DNA from: Pseudomonas kilonensis
Lineage (GTDB): Bacteria; Pseudomonadota; Gammaproteobacteria; Pseudomonadales; Pseudomonadaceae
Reading direction: 5' to 3'
DNA: 64,000 nucleotides
Assembly: GCF_001269885.1 (NCBI RefSeq)
Contig: NZ_LHVH01000019.1
Coordinates: forward strand, 62,001-126,000
The translations under genes and the position numbers were made by a program. This document shows, piece by piece, positions 56,077-64,000 of this stretch (the stretch's first letter is position 1; each line of letters opens with the position of its first letter). The notes beneath the pieces were generated by a model. The model was not told where the DNA came from, made no database searches, and was given only the letters and a program-made list of their open reading frames with translations.

Positions 56077-56209
56077 TGTGGCGAGGGGATTTATCCCCGC
56101 TGGGCTGCGCAGCAGCCCTGAACCCTGACACTGTGGTGTTTCAGGCCGACCGCATTCAGCCTTTTTGGGGCTGCGGCGCAGCCCAGCGGGAGCAAGCTCC
56201 CTCGCCACG
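56077..56209. repeat. REP doublet, type B
   Basis: TGTGGCGAGGGGATTTATCC..GGGCTGCGCAGCAGCCC with inverted partner ending AGCAAGCTCCCTCGCCAC. The central TTTCAGGC..GACCGCATTCAGCCTTTT is shared with the next doublet. Confidence 0.87.
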
Positions 56210-56262
56210 GAGTTGTGTTTGGCTTGGGGGAGGCGTGAGTCATCTACCTGCATAGACACACA

Positions 56263-56411
56263 CTGTGGCGAGGGGATTTAGCGAAACGTCGCACCGCCCC
56301 GCTGGGGCGCGAAGCGGCCCTGAAGTCAGGCCCTGTGATGTTTCAGGCAGACCGCATTCAGCCTTTTGGGGCTGCTGCGCAGCCCAGCGGGGATAAATCC
56401 CCTCGCCACAA
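56263..56411. repeat. REP doublet, type B
   Basis: GTGGCGAGGGGATTTAGCGA..GCCCCGCTGGGGCGCGAAGC with inverted partner CAGCGGGGATAAATCCCCTC. Same centre as the previous copy. Confidence 0.87.
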
Positions 56412-56465
56412 AAGCCCCTCGGCTGTTCCGTCGATCTATCCCAACGGAAGCACCGGCGCCGCTTC

Positions 56466-56500
56466 TGTGGCGAGGGAGCTTGCTCCCGCTGGGCTGCGCA
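56466..56500. repeat. Single REP, type B, adjoining the broken acetyltransferase
   Basis: TGTGGCGAGGGAGCTTGCTC..GCTGGGCTGCGCAGC. It has no inverted partner; the next base run belongs to the acetyltransferase remnant. Confidence 0.8.
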
Positions 56501-56502
56501 GC

Positions 56503-56871
56503 AACCCCCCCTTTGTGATCGAAGATTCCAGCGGGAGAATCGTCGGGCGAGCGAACCTGAAAAGCATCCACTCACCACACGGTTGCGCCGAAGTGGGCTA
56601 TCGCATTGATCAACGCGTTTGCGGGCAAGGGCTGGCAACGCAGGCCCTGAAACACCTGATCGAGGCGGCACGGATGCGTTGGGAGCTTACGCAACTGGTG
56701 GCTTATGTCTATGAGAGCAACGTCGGCTCAAGGAAGGTCCTTGAACGGTGCGGGTTTGTGCCTGACGCGCTGTTGGGTAGCGAGGAAATCGAGGGTGGAG
56801 GCCGCTTTGTGCTTTCGATCTGGAAATTTGATTCACGCAGGACAGTGTTAGGGGGCGCTTGTACGTTTTAA
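56503..56871 (+). pseudogene. GNAT-family acetyltransferase remnant, 5' end lost at a REP
   Basis: About 120 codons resemble the C-terminal two thirds of a RimJ/RimL-type N-acetyltransferase: FVIEDSSGRIVGRANLKSIH, AEVGYRIDQRVCGQGLATQA (the acetyl-CoA loop reads RVCGQGLAT) and LVAYVYESNVGSRKVLERCG. The N-terminal about 50 residues of the domain are absent. The in-frame sequence before it (from 56335) is translated REP DNA. Either a REP-mediated rearrangement removed the gene start, or translation begins within the REP. Function is probably lost. Confidence 0.75.
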
Positions 56872-56910
56872 ATCCGTCCAAGCGACTTTCGATGAAGCCA
56901 ATGACTTGGG

Positions 56911-57699
56911 TTATCTCCACGTTTCCTTCAGTACCGAGCGAAACAGTTCCGACAGTAACGGCTCTACTTCCTTACGCTCGCTACGGGTCGGCTTGATCTC
57001 CTCAAGTCTATTCAGTTCCCGCTCAATGAATTTCTGAATAGGCATGATCTGAGGCGAAAGCCCCATTTCTGGTGAGGCGCGCTTGATTGCAAGCAAGTCA
57101 TCGATGGCAAGGTGCAACTCGGGCTCGCCGTCGATGACTTCGCGCAGCTTGTCAAACTCGATGGGGGCGGGTTGATCGAAGCGCTCCAGCCACCGTACCG
57201 ATAGCAACGGCCGCAGTACGTAGAAATATTTTTTTAGTGGTACTTCAGCGGCCTGCAAGTACCCCCGGTAATTGGTTTTTGCCATGCTGCGATAATGGTA
57301 GATACCGCTTTCAACCGAGTACACCTGCGGCAGCAACGCCTTGGCACGCTCGTGGAAGGAGCCGGAATGTTCGTAGATGATGGTGGACTGCACCCACTCG
57401 ACAAACCCCGGATTTGACTTCCAGAAAAGCCTCAAGGCCTTGCGCAGATCCCAGCCATTGATGTCCATGTCATCAACAATCGGGTATTCAATGACATCAC
57501 GTTGTTCCTCAAGGCCGACCGAGAGGTACCACTCAGGTTTATTGACGTAGATGAAGCGTGCGTCATAGTCGCTATTAGGGGACGCGAATCCCCAGGCGCG
57601 GCTGCCTGATTCTACGGCGAGCAGGACCTTCACCTCATGTTCATTCTCAGCACGGCGGAGACGGTCTCGAACTTCTTCCCGAACAGCGATGGAAACCAT
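56911..57699 (-). CDS. Nucleotidyltransferase-like protein (RlaP/YcgL type)
   Basis: 262 residues. The pol-beta nucleotidyltransferase core is LLAVESGSRAWGFASPNSDY then DARFIYV, that is GSRxWGF followed by DYDARF with the metal-binding Asp pair. FVEWVQSTIIY and KNYRGYL-like TNYRGYLQAA follow, with helical regions to the end (ELNRLEEIKPTRSERKEVEP). This matches the predicted nucleotidyltransferase family PF10127 (RlaP), linked in some genomes to RNA repair. Its substrate is unknown. It stands alone between REP-rich DNA and the chaperone operon. The ATG at 57699 begins the conserved part. Confidence 0.8.
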   Translation of the reverse strand: MVSIAVREEVRDRLRRAENEHEVKVLLAVESGSRAWGFASPNSDYDARFIYVNKPEWYLSVGLEEQRDVIEYPIVDDMDINGWDLRKALRLFWKSNPGFVEWVQSTIIYEHSGSFHERAKALLPQVYSVESGIYHYRSMAKTNYRGYLQAAEVPLKKYFYVLRPLLSVRWLERFDQPAPIEFDKLREVIDGEPELHLAIDDLLAIKRASPEMGLSPQIMPIQKFIERELNRLEEIKPTRSERKEVEPLLSELFRSVLKETWR

Positions 57700-57796
57700 A
57701 AGCTCACTCTAATCAGGTGGATTTTGCATGCGCTAACACCATTTGTGACGGTGCGATTCTAAAGCAGGGGGCCCTTCGAATAACAATCCCGACGAC

Positions 57797-58486
57797 TCAA
57801 TACTGATGCTCCACCGCAGCGTTATAGCGCGACAGCAACTCGTCATAACCGGCCCGTGCTGCAGCGAGGTCCTGGTTCAGTTCAGCGGCGTCGGCCCCTG
57901 ATGCCCAGTGCTGCTGCAGACGCTCCAGGGCGGTGATCCAATCCCTGGCGGCCAAGTTGATCTGGGTCCACACGGGGCGGCTGTCGTTGGCTGAGCGTAG
58001 ACGGGGCAGGGCCAGCACGAAGGTATCGGCGTCTGTCCAGACGGTTGCCAGCATTTGATGCATGACAAGCAGTTGTTGCGGGGTCAGCGGGGCGCCTTCG
58101 GTCATTGCGTCGAGGGCGTTGATGGTCTGGCGTGCCAGGATCATGAAGCGCAGCGTGTGCCAATGCTGGTCATGTCCCAGGCGTTTTTCGATGGATGCCA
58201 ACTGTTGCTCGCGTATTAGCAATTGTGGTCGCTCTAACGCTTCGTGCGAGGGTGCGGCCTGACTACTCCCCGCTTGCAAGCGTAGGTCTTGGTCGAGCTG
58301 TTCCACGAGAAGCGGGTTCGGCTGATGTTCCAACTCCCAGTTCAACGCTTGAGCTGGCGGACGCAAGTGGTCGTAAGCCTTGACGTAGCTGTTGCGTGAA
58401 TCTGTTCGGTCGGCCCAACGCTGGGCTTGCCAGGTCAAGGTCACCAAAACGAGGACCACAAAAATGAAGGATCGGGTATTGATCAC
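57797..58486 (-). CDS. Hypothetical membrane-anchored protein of chaperone operon
   Basis: 229 residues. One N-terminal helix (SFIFVVLVLVTLTWQAQ) is followed by an extracytoplasmic or cytoplasmic helical domain (PPAQALNWELEHQPNPLLVE; QLLVMHQMLATVWTDADTFV; AARAGYDELLSRYNAAVEHQ). I recognise no family. It is the last gene of hscC-J-protein-ORF, 3 bases after the J-protein stop, so it probably works with them, perhaps at the inner membrane. Confidence 0.7.
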   Translation of the reverse strand: MINTRSFIFVVLVLVTLTWQAQRWADRTDSRNSYVKAYDHLRPPAQALNWELEHQPNPLLVEQLDQDLRLQAGSSQAAPSHEALERPQLLIREQQLASIEKRLGHDQHWHTLRFMILARQTINALDAMTEGAPLTPQQLLVMHQMLATVWTDADTFVLALPRLRSANDSRPVWTQINLAARDWITALERLQQHWASGADAAELNQDLAAARAGYDELLSRYNAAVEHQY

Positions 58487-58489
58487 GGT

Positions 58490-60145
58490 TCACTGACCTG
58501 TGTTTTTAAGCGTATGCCACTGAGCTGCGGACAGTTGGGTTGGGCAGGGCGAATCAGTTTGCTTGGGAGCGGCACATGTTCGTTGCGGCCAAGCCTGGAG
58601 GCCTTCGTTTGCGGCGAGGGGCTTGTTTTTGGCGAAGGCGGCGCCCAGCAAGATCACAGGAATGATCATCCCTAGGCGTAATGCGATAAGGACACCTCGA
58701 GGTACCCGCTCAGAGAATCGAGAAAAGAAAGGAATGTGATGTTTAGACGTGGCCCACCGGCTCAAGCCCGCCAACGCGCCGAGAATGCCGAAATACGCTC
58801 CCGCCGCAAGAGTGCCACCAACCATGTAGACGAGCATGCCTAGCAAGCCGACCCAGAGGCTCTCGCGGATCGGCAGCGGGGTGGGGCGTCGCAAGCTCAA
58901 CCAGTGGCCGTAGCGTGCATTGATCGATTGGTCGAGGCGCCAGGCACCGCGGCTCAGTGTTTTGCAGAATGCCTTGAGCCCCCAGGCGATAACGCCGAAC
59001 AGCAGGGCGCGGAGGAACATGTTGATCACACTGCTGTAGAACGCGCCGCCAAGCTGATACTCCAAGGCCCAGCTCATGTAGGCCGAAGCGCCGAGCAGGG
59101 CTAGCGGCACGGCCAGGATCGGCGGTTGGCGACGTAGCGGGCGCCAAAGTTCCGGGGCCAACTGAGGCATTTCGTCCAGTAGGCGGGGGTAGCGAAGCTG
59201 GACGTTGCGATACAGCGTTTCGCCAGCTGCCCAATCTTCGGCGCTGAAGCTCATGCTCAAGTGCATCCGGGCATTTTCATCGGCCGATCCAAACAGCATG
59301 CGTGCAGCCTGGGATTCGCTGCTGTCGGAACCCTGGGCGAGGCGAGCCTGCTGCTGAAGGAACGTAGCGCAGTGGCTGCGGGCAAGCAGTTGACTCCACC
59401 AGGGTTCCGGACACGGACTATGGTGGCCGGTCTGCTTCCAGCCCTGTTGCGCGCAGATAGCGTCGAACAACTGTTCCGACCAAGTCGGTGCCTGCAGGAG
59501 GGCCATGGCCAGGCAGCGGTTCAGCCATTGCCGAGCGTCCAGGCTCTGTAGCCAAGGACTGGCGTCGAGCAGGCGGGCGAGATCGAGAAAGCGTTGGCTA
59601 TCATGCCAGGCCCCGGTCAGGCGAGACCATGCCAGATCCATGAGCCTGCCGCGCAGTTGCTCGGTGGCGGCGCTGGGCAGATCCTCGCGTTGCCAAGGGG
59701 TCAGCCAGTGCAACTGGGTAATGGCCGCTTCGGCCAGGTCGTAGGTATCTTCCTGCGCCAGGCAAAACTCCAGCAGGCCGTGTTCGAATTCACGCTCGCA
59801 GGCATAAAGACGCGCCTGCGTCAGGCGGCTGGCGAGGTTGGTCGCGTCTATCGCCTCCAGGCATTGCGCCGCCAGACGCTGGCTGGGGGAAGGCCCTATC
59901 GGTGCCTGCCTCGGGGTTGGCAGTTCCATGAGGGGTAGCTCGATGGGGGCGGGCTGTTCTTCGTCGACGGCCACTTCCTGCTGCCAATCAGCCCACGCCA
60001 AAGCCTGCTCGTAGGCCTCTCGCAGGCGCTGGAACCCTTCGGGATCTTCGTCTGGACGATGCTGTTTGAGCAGGCTTGCATACTGGCGCTTGATGCTGCG
60101 CTTATCGGCGTCCTCCAGTAGCCCGAGTACCACCCAACAGGTCAT
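58490..60145 (-). CDS. Membrane J-domain protein, HscC partner (DjlB/DjlC-like)
   Basis: 551 residues. The N-terminal J domain (about 1-50) reads VLGLLEDADKRSIKRQYASL..QHRPDEDPEGFQRLREAYEQ. The usual HPD is HRPD with one extra residue. A long helical middle follows. The C-terminal 200 residues hold several hydrophobic helices: PILAVPLALLGASAYMSWAL, SVINMFLRALLFGVIAWGLK and LGMLVYMVGGTLAAGAYFGI. E. coli DjlB and DjlC have the same plan and are co-chaperones of HscC. The start overlaps the hscC stop by four bases. Client unknown. Confidence 0.85.
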   Translation of the reverse strand: MTCWVVLGLLEDADKRSIKRQYASLLKQHRPDEDPEGFQRLREAYEQALAWADWQQEVAVDEEQPAPIELPLMELPTPRQAPIGPSPSQRLAAQCLEAIDATNLASRLTQARLYACEREFEHGLLEFCLAQEDTYDLAEAAITQLHWLTPWQREDLPSAATEQLRGRLMDLAWSRLTGAWHDSQRFLDLARLLDASPWLQSLDARQWLNRCLAMALLQAPTWSEQLFDAICAQQGWKQTGHHSPCPEPWWSQLLARSHCATFLQQQARLAQGSDSSESQAARMLFGSADENARMHLSMSFSAEDWAAGETLYRNVQLRYPRLLDEMPQLAPELWRPLRRQPPILAVPLALLGASAYMSWALEYQLGGAFYSSVINMFLRALLFGVIAWGLKAFCKTLSRGAWRLDQSINARYGHWLSLRRPTPLPIRESLWVGLLGMLVYMVGGTLAAGAYFGILGALAGLSRWATSKHHIPFFSRFSERVPRGVLIALRLGMIIPVILLGAAFAKNKPLAANEGLQAWPQRTCAAPKQTDSPCPTQLSAAQWHTLKNTGQ

Positions 60146-61848
60146 CGCCAGACACCTTCTTCCAGGCTGTCGAGCTGGGCGCTGATCTGCAGCCGGAGCG
60201 CGCGGATGTCGTGCAGTTCCTGGGTCTCGAGCATCTGGGCGAAACGGGTAGCCAGCTCATCGATCTGTTGGCGCAGATCACCGCGGCTTTCCTGATAAAG
60301 GCGTTCCAGCCGGGCGATCAGCAAGGTATTGGGTTGTTCGTCCCGTGGATGGATCTTCAGCGCTTCCAGGGCCTTGAGGCGCTGGCTGATCTCTTCGCTA
60401 TCCAGCACGCCGGCGTTATTGGCGATCACCAGGTTGCGTCGTTCTCCCGTCTGGACGATCTGCGCATCGGCTTCCAGGAGGCCGTTGGTATCGTAAGTGA
60501 AACGTACGTCGATCCCCACTTCCCCGGCAGGCATAAGCGGCACCGGAATTTCCAGTTCGCCCAGGAGAATGTTTTCACTGATCCGACGGCTTTCGCCCTG
60601 ATAGACCTTCAGCAGTACGACCTTTTGCTGGTCCTGGAGTGTGAACACGCGCTTGACCTTGCTCACGGGCACCACGCAGTTGCGTTCGATGATCGGCAGG
60701 TAATGGCCGTTTTCGAGCTTGCCGCCATACTCGACCGTAATTTCGATGCCCATGGAATAAGGACAGACGTCGGTGAGCACGACTTCTTCAAGTGCCGCGT
60801 CGCGGCTTTTCAGCCCTGCCTGCACGGCGGCGCCCAATGCCACGGCTTCATCGGGGTTGAGCTGGATCGAGGGAAAACGTCCGAACAGGCTGGCGGCCAA
60901 TTTACGCACCAGGGGCATGCGGGTGGTGCCGCCCACCAGCAACACTTCGTCCAGTTCACTGGCGCGGATACGGGCATCGCGCAAAGCGGTTTCGATAGGG
61001 GCTCGAAGGCGGCTGAACAGGGGTGCATACAGATCGGACAGACCGGCCTGGGTGTATTCGCGACACCATTCGCGCTCGCCCTGGCGTACTGCAAACGTTG
61101 CGCTTGATTCCTGGCCCAGGGATTTGCGCACGCGTTCGGCTTCACGGCGCAGCCGACCGTAGAGCTGCGCGTCTTCAAGGGCCAGTGGCCCCTCGGTGTT
61201 GCCCGTCTGTGCGGCAACGAAATCCTGGAGTAGCAGCGTGTCGAAATCTTCCCCGCCCAGGTAGTTGTCGCCGGCGCTGGCGCGCACTTCCATGATGCCT
61301 TCAAACAGCTCCAGGATGGACACGTCGAAAGTCCCGCCGCCGAGGTCGAAAACCAGGAAGGTGCTGGCGTTATCGCGCTGGTGCAAGCCATAGGCGAGTG
61401 CGGCTGCGGTGGGTTCATTGATCAGTCGCTCGACCTTGAAGCCCGCCAGCTCACCGGCAATTCGCGTGGCCTTGCGCTGGGCATCGCTGAAGTAGGCGGG
61501 GACGCTGATGACGGCTTCTTCCACGGGTTCGCCGAAATGCCGCTCGGCATCCTCGCGCAAGCTGCGTAATACCATGGCCGAGAGTTCCTCGGCCCGGAAC
61601 TGTTGATGACCAAGCGTGGTGAGGCGGGCGCTGCCCATATAGCGCTTGAAAAGCGAGGCGGTGACCTGGGGATGGGTCTGTAGGCGCTCCAGCGCCGCGC
61701 GGCCGACCATGACGCGGCCTTCGTCGTCCAGGCCCACCACGCTCGGTGTCAGCCACTCGCCCAATGCGTTGGGCACCAGTTGCGCCGCGCCGTCGCGCCA
61801 TGCTGCGATCAGGCTATGGGTGGTGCCCAGGTCAATGCCGACAATCAT
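60142..61848 (-). CDS. hscC: HscC, Hsp70-family chaperone
   Basis: 568 residues. The nucleotide-binding domain (about 1-370) has GIDLGTTHSLIAAW, EEAVISVPAYFSDAQRKATR, LINEPTAAALAYGL, FDLGGGTFDVSILEL and LLVGGTTRMPLVRKLAASLF. The substrate-binding domain has MGIEITVEYGGKLENGHYLP and KVVLLKVYQGESRRISEN. It lacks the long DnaK lid: after about 470 there is only a short helical tail. This is HscC rather than DnaK or HscA. It is first gene of the operon with its own J-protein, so it is a dedicated pair. Confidence 0.95.
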   Translation of the reverse strand: MIVGIDLGTTHSLIAAWRDGAAQLVPNALGEWLTPSVVGLDDEGRVMVGRAALERLQTHPQVTASLFKRYMGSARLTTLGHQQFRAEELSAMVLRSLREDAERHFGEPVEEAVISVPAYFSDAQRKATRIAGELAGFKVERLINEPTAAALAYGLHQRDNASTFLVFDLGGGTFDVSILELFEGIMEVRASAGDNYLGGEDFDTLLLQDFVAAQTGNTEGPLALEDAQLYGRLRREAERVRKSLGQESSATFAVRQGEREWCREYTQAGLSDLYAPLFSRLRAPIETALRDARIRASELDEVLLVGGTTRMPLVRKLAASLFGRFPSIQLNPDEAVALGAAVQAGLKSRDAALEEVVLTDVCPYSMGIEITVEYGGKLENGHYLPIIERNCVVPVSKVKRVFTLQDQQKVVLLKVYQGESRRISENILLGELEIPVPLMPAGEVGIDVRFTYDTNGLLEADAQIVQTGERRNLVIANNAGVLDSEEISQRLKALEALKIHPRDEQPNTLLIARLERLYQESRGDLRQQIDELATRFAQMLETQELHDIRALRLQISAQLDSLEEGVWR

Positions 61849-61973
61849 GTCCGTTGGATCTCCTTAATCGATGCGTCGCAAGGGGCTATCTGCGAGCCGG
61901 TCAGTTTATCAGGCATGTATCGGCGTATTCGTGGAAATCTTTGAGGGGGCATGGGCGAGTCTTGCATGGAGCA

Positions 61974-62396
61974 TCAGTCCAACGCGTCGACCAGCCTCGG
62001 CAACCAGTGGGTCGCATCGCCCACCAGCGTTTTATCGGAAGCGGTCCCCATGGGTTCGATATTGATATGCACCATCCAGGCACCAAGCTCGGTTGCCAAG
62101 GTCGGAATCCGTGCCGCCGAGTAGACGTTTCCAGAGGTGCCAATGGAGAGCATGACGTCGCAGTCGCGGGCAGCGCTGAAGGCCTGGGCCAGTTCCTGTT
62201 CCGGCATCCCCTCGCCGAACCAGACCACATTGGGGCGGATCAGGCCGTTGCAGTGCGGGCAACGCGGGGGTTCCAGGTTGTCGCATTCGGGCCCGACATC
62301 CATGGACAATGCGCCCAGGTAGGGACGGTTGCACTGGAAGCAACGGGCGCTGGCCAGATCGCCGTGAAGGTGAATCACCTCCCTGGATCCGGCTCG
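61974..62396 (-). pseudogene. Sirtuin (NAD-dependent deacetylase) remnant, N-terminus missing
   Basis: The frame holds AGSREVIHLHGDLASARCFQ (catalytic His in HLHGD), CNRPY, then CPHCNGLIRPNVVWFGEGMP (zinc CxxC..CxxC and the RP-x-VVWFGE motif), LSIGTSGNVYSAA and VHINIEP. This is the C-terminal half of a class III Sir2. The N-terminal NAD-binding part with GAGIS..R is absent; an in-frame stop lies just before RRAGSREV. A GTG at 62378 could start a 134-residue product, but it would lack the NAD fold. It joins a foreign membrane ORF at about 62397. Confidence 0.8.
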
Positions 62397-62397
62397 C

Positions 62398-62499
62398 CGT
62401 CAGGATGACCACCTGGCGAACAACCAGGTACATCGACAGCAGGGCCACCAAGGCCACGGCCACCTGTACCACCAACGTCCATGTTTCGTAATTAGACAT
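62398..62499 (-). pseudogene. 5' fragment of a small membrane-protein gene fused to the sirtuin remnant
   Basis: The ATG at 62499 (AAGGAG ahead) starts MSNYETWTLVVQVAVALVAL..MYLVVRQVVILTASRIQ, one clear membrane helix. After about 35 codons the frame continues out of register into the sirtuin remnant and stops at 62032. The original C-terminus is lost. This looks like a deletion junction between two genes. Confidence 0.6.
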
Positions 62500-62581
62500 T
62501 TTGTCTCTCTTGCTCCTTAAGTAATTCCAGTGTTCTTGAGTCGACACTCACCCCATCCTTCAACGCCTGGACATACACGGA

Positions 62582-62938
62582 ATGCTCGCCCGCGGCCGCC
62601 GCAAAAAGCGTCAGGCAGGACGCGAATTCGTCAGCTACATAAACAAAACCGTGAGCGCCGGGGCAACCATCGAGTTCGATGTCGTGGAGAAGCTGACTTA
62701 TAACGGGCGTGAAACGATCAAGACGGCCCTCGGTACGTTTGATACCTGCAAGTTCACCAATGAAATCTCTACGGACTCGGCTTCCGCCACGCAGCCGAAA
62801 AACGTGGTCGTTGTGCAGAATTGGTTTCCCGCGGAGGGGCCTTACCGTGGCCAGTCGATCCGATCAGTCACGCCGCCGGCCAATGGCGTTGCGCAGCGAA
62901 TCACTGAAGTCGTCAAGATGCAGTATGAGGCGCGATGA
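62582..62938 (+). pseudogene. Uncharacterised ORF, probably a gene 3' fragment
   Basis: 118 codons from ATG 62582. The first about 15 residues are basic and unlike the rest (MLARGRRKKRQAGREF). The remainder is a beta-rich segment (VSAGATIEFDVVEKLTYNGR, ETIKTALGTFDTCKFTNEIS, VVVVQNWFPAEGPYRGQSIR). No ribosome-binding site or signal peptide is seen. It lies opposite and next to two other gene remnants, so a truncated secreted or lipoprotein gene is likely. I do not recognise the family. Confidence 0.4.
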
Positions 62939-63027
62939 ACGACGCGTTCGGGTCAGAGGATTTGCCGGATTATCGTGGCAGACGCACGTCTGCTGTTCCC
63001 GCAGCTTGCGCAGCTTATGGCAACCGC

Positions 63028-63624
63028 CTACCAACCCTTCACACCACTCATGTCAGGCAACTTGTGAGCGATGCCTTTGTGGCAGTCGATACAGGTGGCT
63101 TCGCCGTTGGCCAATGACGTCGAGTGCATGGACGCGGCACGCTTGCCCTGGCGGGTGAAATCCATGAATTCGAAGTTGTGGCAGTTGCGGCATTCGCGAG
63201 AGTCGTTGGCCTTGAGCCGGGCCCACTCGTGTTCGGCCAGTTCGCGGCGCAGGGCGAGGAATTTGTCGCGTGTATCGATGGTGCCGAAAATCTTGCCCCA
63301 GACCTCCTTTGACGCCTGCATCTTGCGCGCGATTTTATGGGTCCATTCGTGCGGCACGTGGCAGTCCGGGCAGCTGGCGCGTACGCCGGAGCGGTTGGTG
63401 TAGTGAATCGTGTCCTTGAGCTCGACGAAAACGTTGTCGCGCATTTCATGGCAGGAGACGCAGAACGTCTCGGTGTTGGTGGCCTCCAGCGCGGTGTTGA
63501 AGCCGCCCCAGAAAACGATCCCGGCGATAAAACCGCCAAGCGTCAGGAAACCCAGGCTGTAGTACATGCTCGGACGACGCAGGACACCCCAATAGTCCTT
63601 GAGCAGGGCGAACAGTGCTTTCAT
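63028..63624 (-). CDS. napC: NapC, tetrahaem c-type cytochrome (quinol dehydrogenase)
   Basis: 198 residues. One N-terminal membrane anchor ([20 protein letters not shown]) is followed by a periplasmic domain with four haem motifs: CVSCH, CPDCH, CRNCH and CIDCH. It passes electrons from quinol to NapB/NapA, the periplasmic nitrate reductase. Met/His ligand positions such as [15 protein letters not shown] and SMHSTS match NapC/NirT. It is 9 bases downstream of napB and last gene of the nap operon. Confidence 0.96.
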   Translation of the reverse strand: MKALFALLKDYWGVLRRPSMYYSLGFLTLGGFIAGIVFWGGFNTALEATNTETFCVSCHEMRDNVFVELKDTIHYTNRSGVRASCPDCHVPHEWTHKIARKMQASKEVWGKIFGTIDTRDKFLALRRELAEHEWARLKANDSRECRNCHNFEFMDFTRQGKRAASMHSTSLANGEATCIDCHKGIAHKLPDMSGVKGW

Positions 63625-63633
63625 GTTGCCTCC

Positions 63634-64000
63634 TCAAGGCTTTTGCGCGGCGTTTGCGTCGTCTTGCAGGATTTTGTCGATGGTCTGGAAGTTGTTTTCC
63701 ACCAGTGGTTTTACGTCGGCCTGCGGCACGTGGCACTGGTTGCAGAAGTACCGACGCGGTGCCACGGCTGCCAGTGCCTGGCCGTCACGGTCCATGTAGT
63801 GGGTGATGCTGATCATCGTCGCCTGGGTCCGCGCGCTGTTGGCGCGGCTGTGGCAGGACAGGCATTTGTTGCCGTTCTTGTCGATCTGATAGCCGCGGAT
63901 GGTGTGCGGAATGGTTGGCGGCTGGTCCGGGTAGTTGCGCTCGCGCTTGAGGTCCTTGTTTTCCTCTTCGGCAATGGGTGGGGCAGGCATGCTTTGGGTC
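63634..64000 (-). CDS. napB: NapB, dihaem cytochrome c subunit of periplasmic nitrate reductase (5' end outside window)
   Basis: About 120 codons are visible; the gene start and signal peptide lie past the window edge. Two haem motifs, CLSCH and CNQCH, sit in the family context HTIRGYQIDKNGNKCLSCH and APRRYFCNQCHVPQADVKPL. THYMDRDG lies between them. It relays electrons from NapC to NapA, whose gene should lie upstream (beyond 64000). Confidence 0.94.
   Translation of the reverse strand, partial: TQSMPAPPIAEEENKDLKRERNYPDQPPTIPHTIRGYQIDKNGNKCLSCHSRANSARTQATMISITHYMDRDGQALAAVAPRRYFCNQCHVPQADVKPLVENNFQTIDKILQDDANAAQKP

Overview
The window is high-GC chromosomal DNA of a Pseudomonas of the fluorescens group. 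The evidence is the gene order nrdR-ribD-ribE-ribBA-ribH-nusB-thiL-pgpA-ribA, the xseB-ispA-dxs cluster, a six-gene mag operon, a DUF2796/ABC/DUF3299 zinc operon, and many short palindromic REP elements of three kinds. The REP kinds are A (GGGAGC..GCTTGCTCGCGA), B (GTGGCGAGGGGATTTATCC) and C (GTAGGAGCTG..GCTGCGATCTTT). Most intergenic gaps hold one of them, so they also probably act as bidirectional 3' ends.

Layout. 1-2840: an Lhr helicase cut by the window edge. 3126-4932: two sugar-nucleotide dehydratase-like genes. 5071-5878: ompW with two Anr-type boxes. 6028-9318: a zinc operon with a Zur-like box. 9404-12086: a small hypothetical gene, cnoX, a methyltransferase and a lipoprotein. 12214-20273: riboflavin/NusB/ThiL/PgpA genes. 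20273-23075: B12 capture (btuF, and btuB convergent to it). 23224-26364: isoprenoid precursor genes plus xseB. 26613-27831: a Fic protein with twin palindromic operators. 28018-38218: magABCDEF, encoding an alpha-2-macroglobulin-like protein and five partner proteins. 38485-39661: an IS110-family element inserted exactly inside a REP. 39859-45762: a glutathione transferase, a binding-protein/diguanylate cyclase/binding-protein operon, an aldo-keto reductase and its divergent LysR regulator. 45763-46771: a gene-free 1 kb nest of inverted and tandem repeats. 46772-50002: a PhnCDEE-type ABC importer. 50349-53264: a Pit phosphate transporter and a short Ppx behind a PhoB box. 53519-55886: carboxyspermidine-type polyamine genes. 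56077-57699: REPs, a broken acetyltransferase and a nucleotidyltransferase. 57797-61848: an HscC/J-domain chaperone operon. 61974-62938: gene remnants. 63028-64000: napC and napB, the end of a nitrate reductase operon.

The strongest unusual signal is the IS110 element. The 204 bases before its transposase fold into two consecutive stem-loops. The first carries guides of 7+7 bases that match the two halves of the REP target around a CT core. The second carries 5+5 bases that match the element's own ends around the same core. This is the layout of a bridge RNA, with REP as its programmed target. Other points of note are MagE, which combines PBP-like, SpoIID-like and HExxH signatures; the duplicated 29-bp palindromes in front of fic; a nested REP; and a sirtuin remnant fused to an unrelated membrane ORF.
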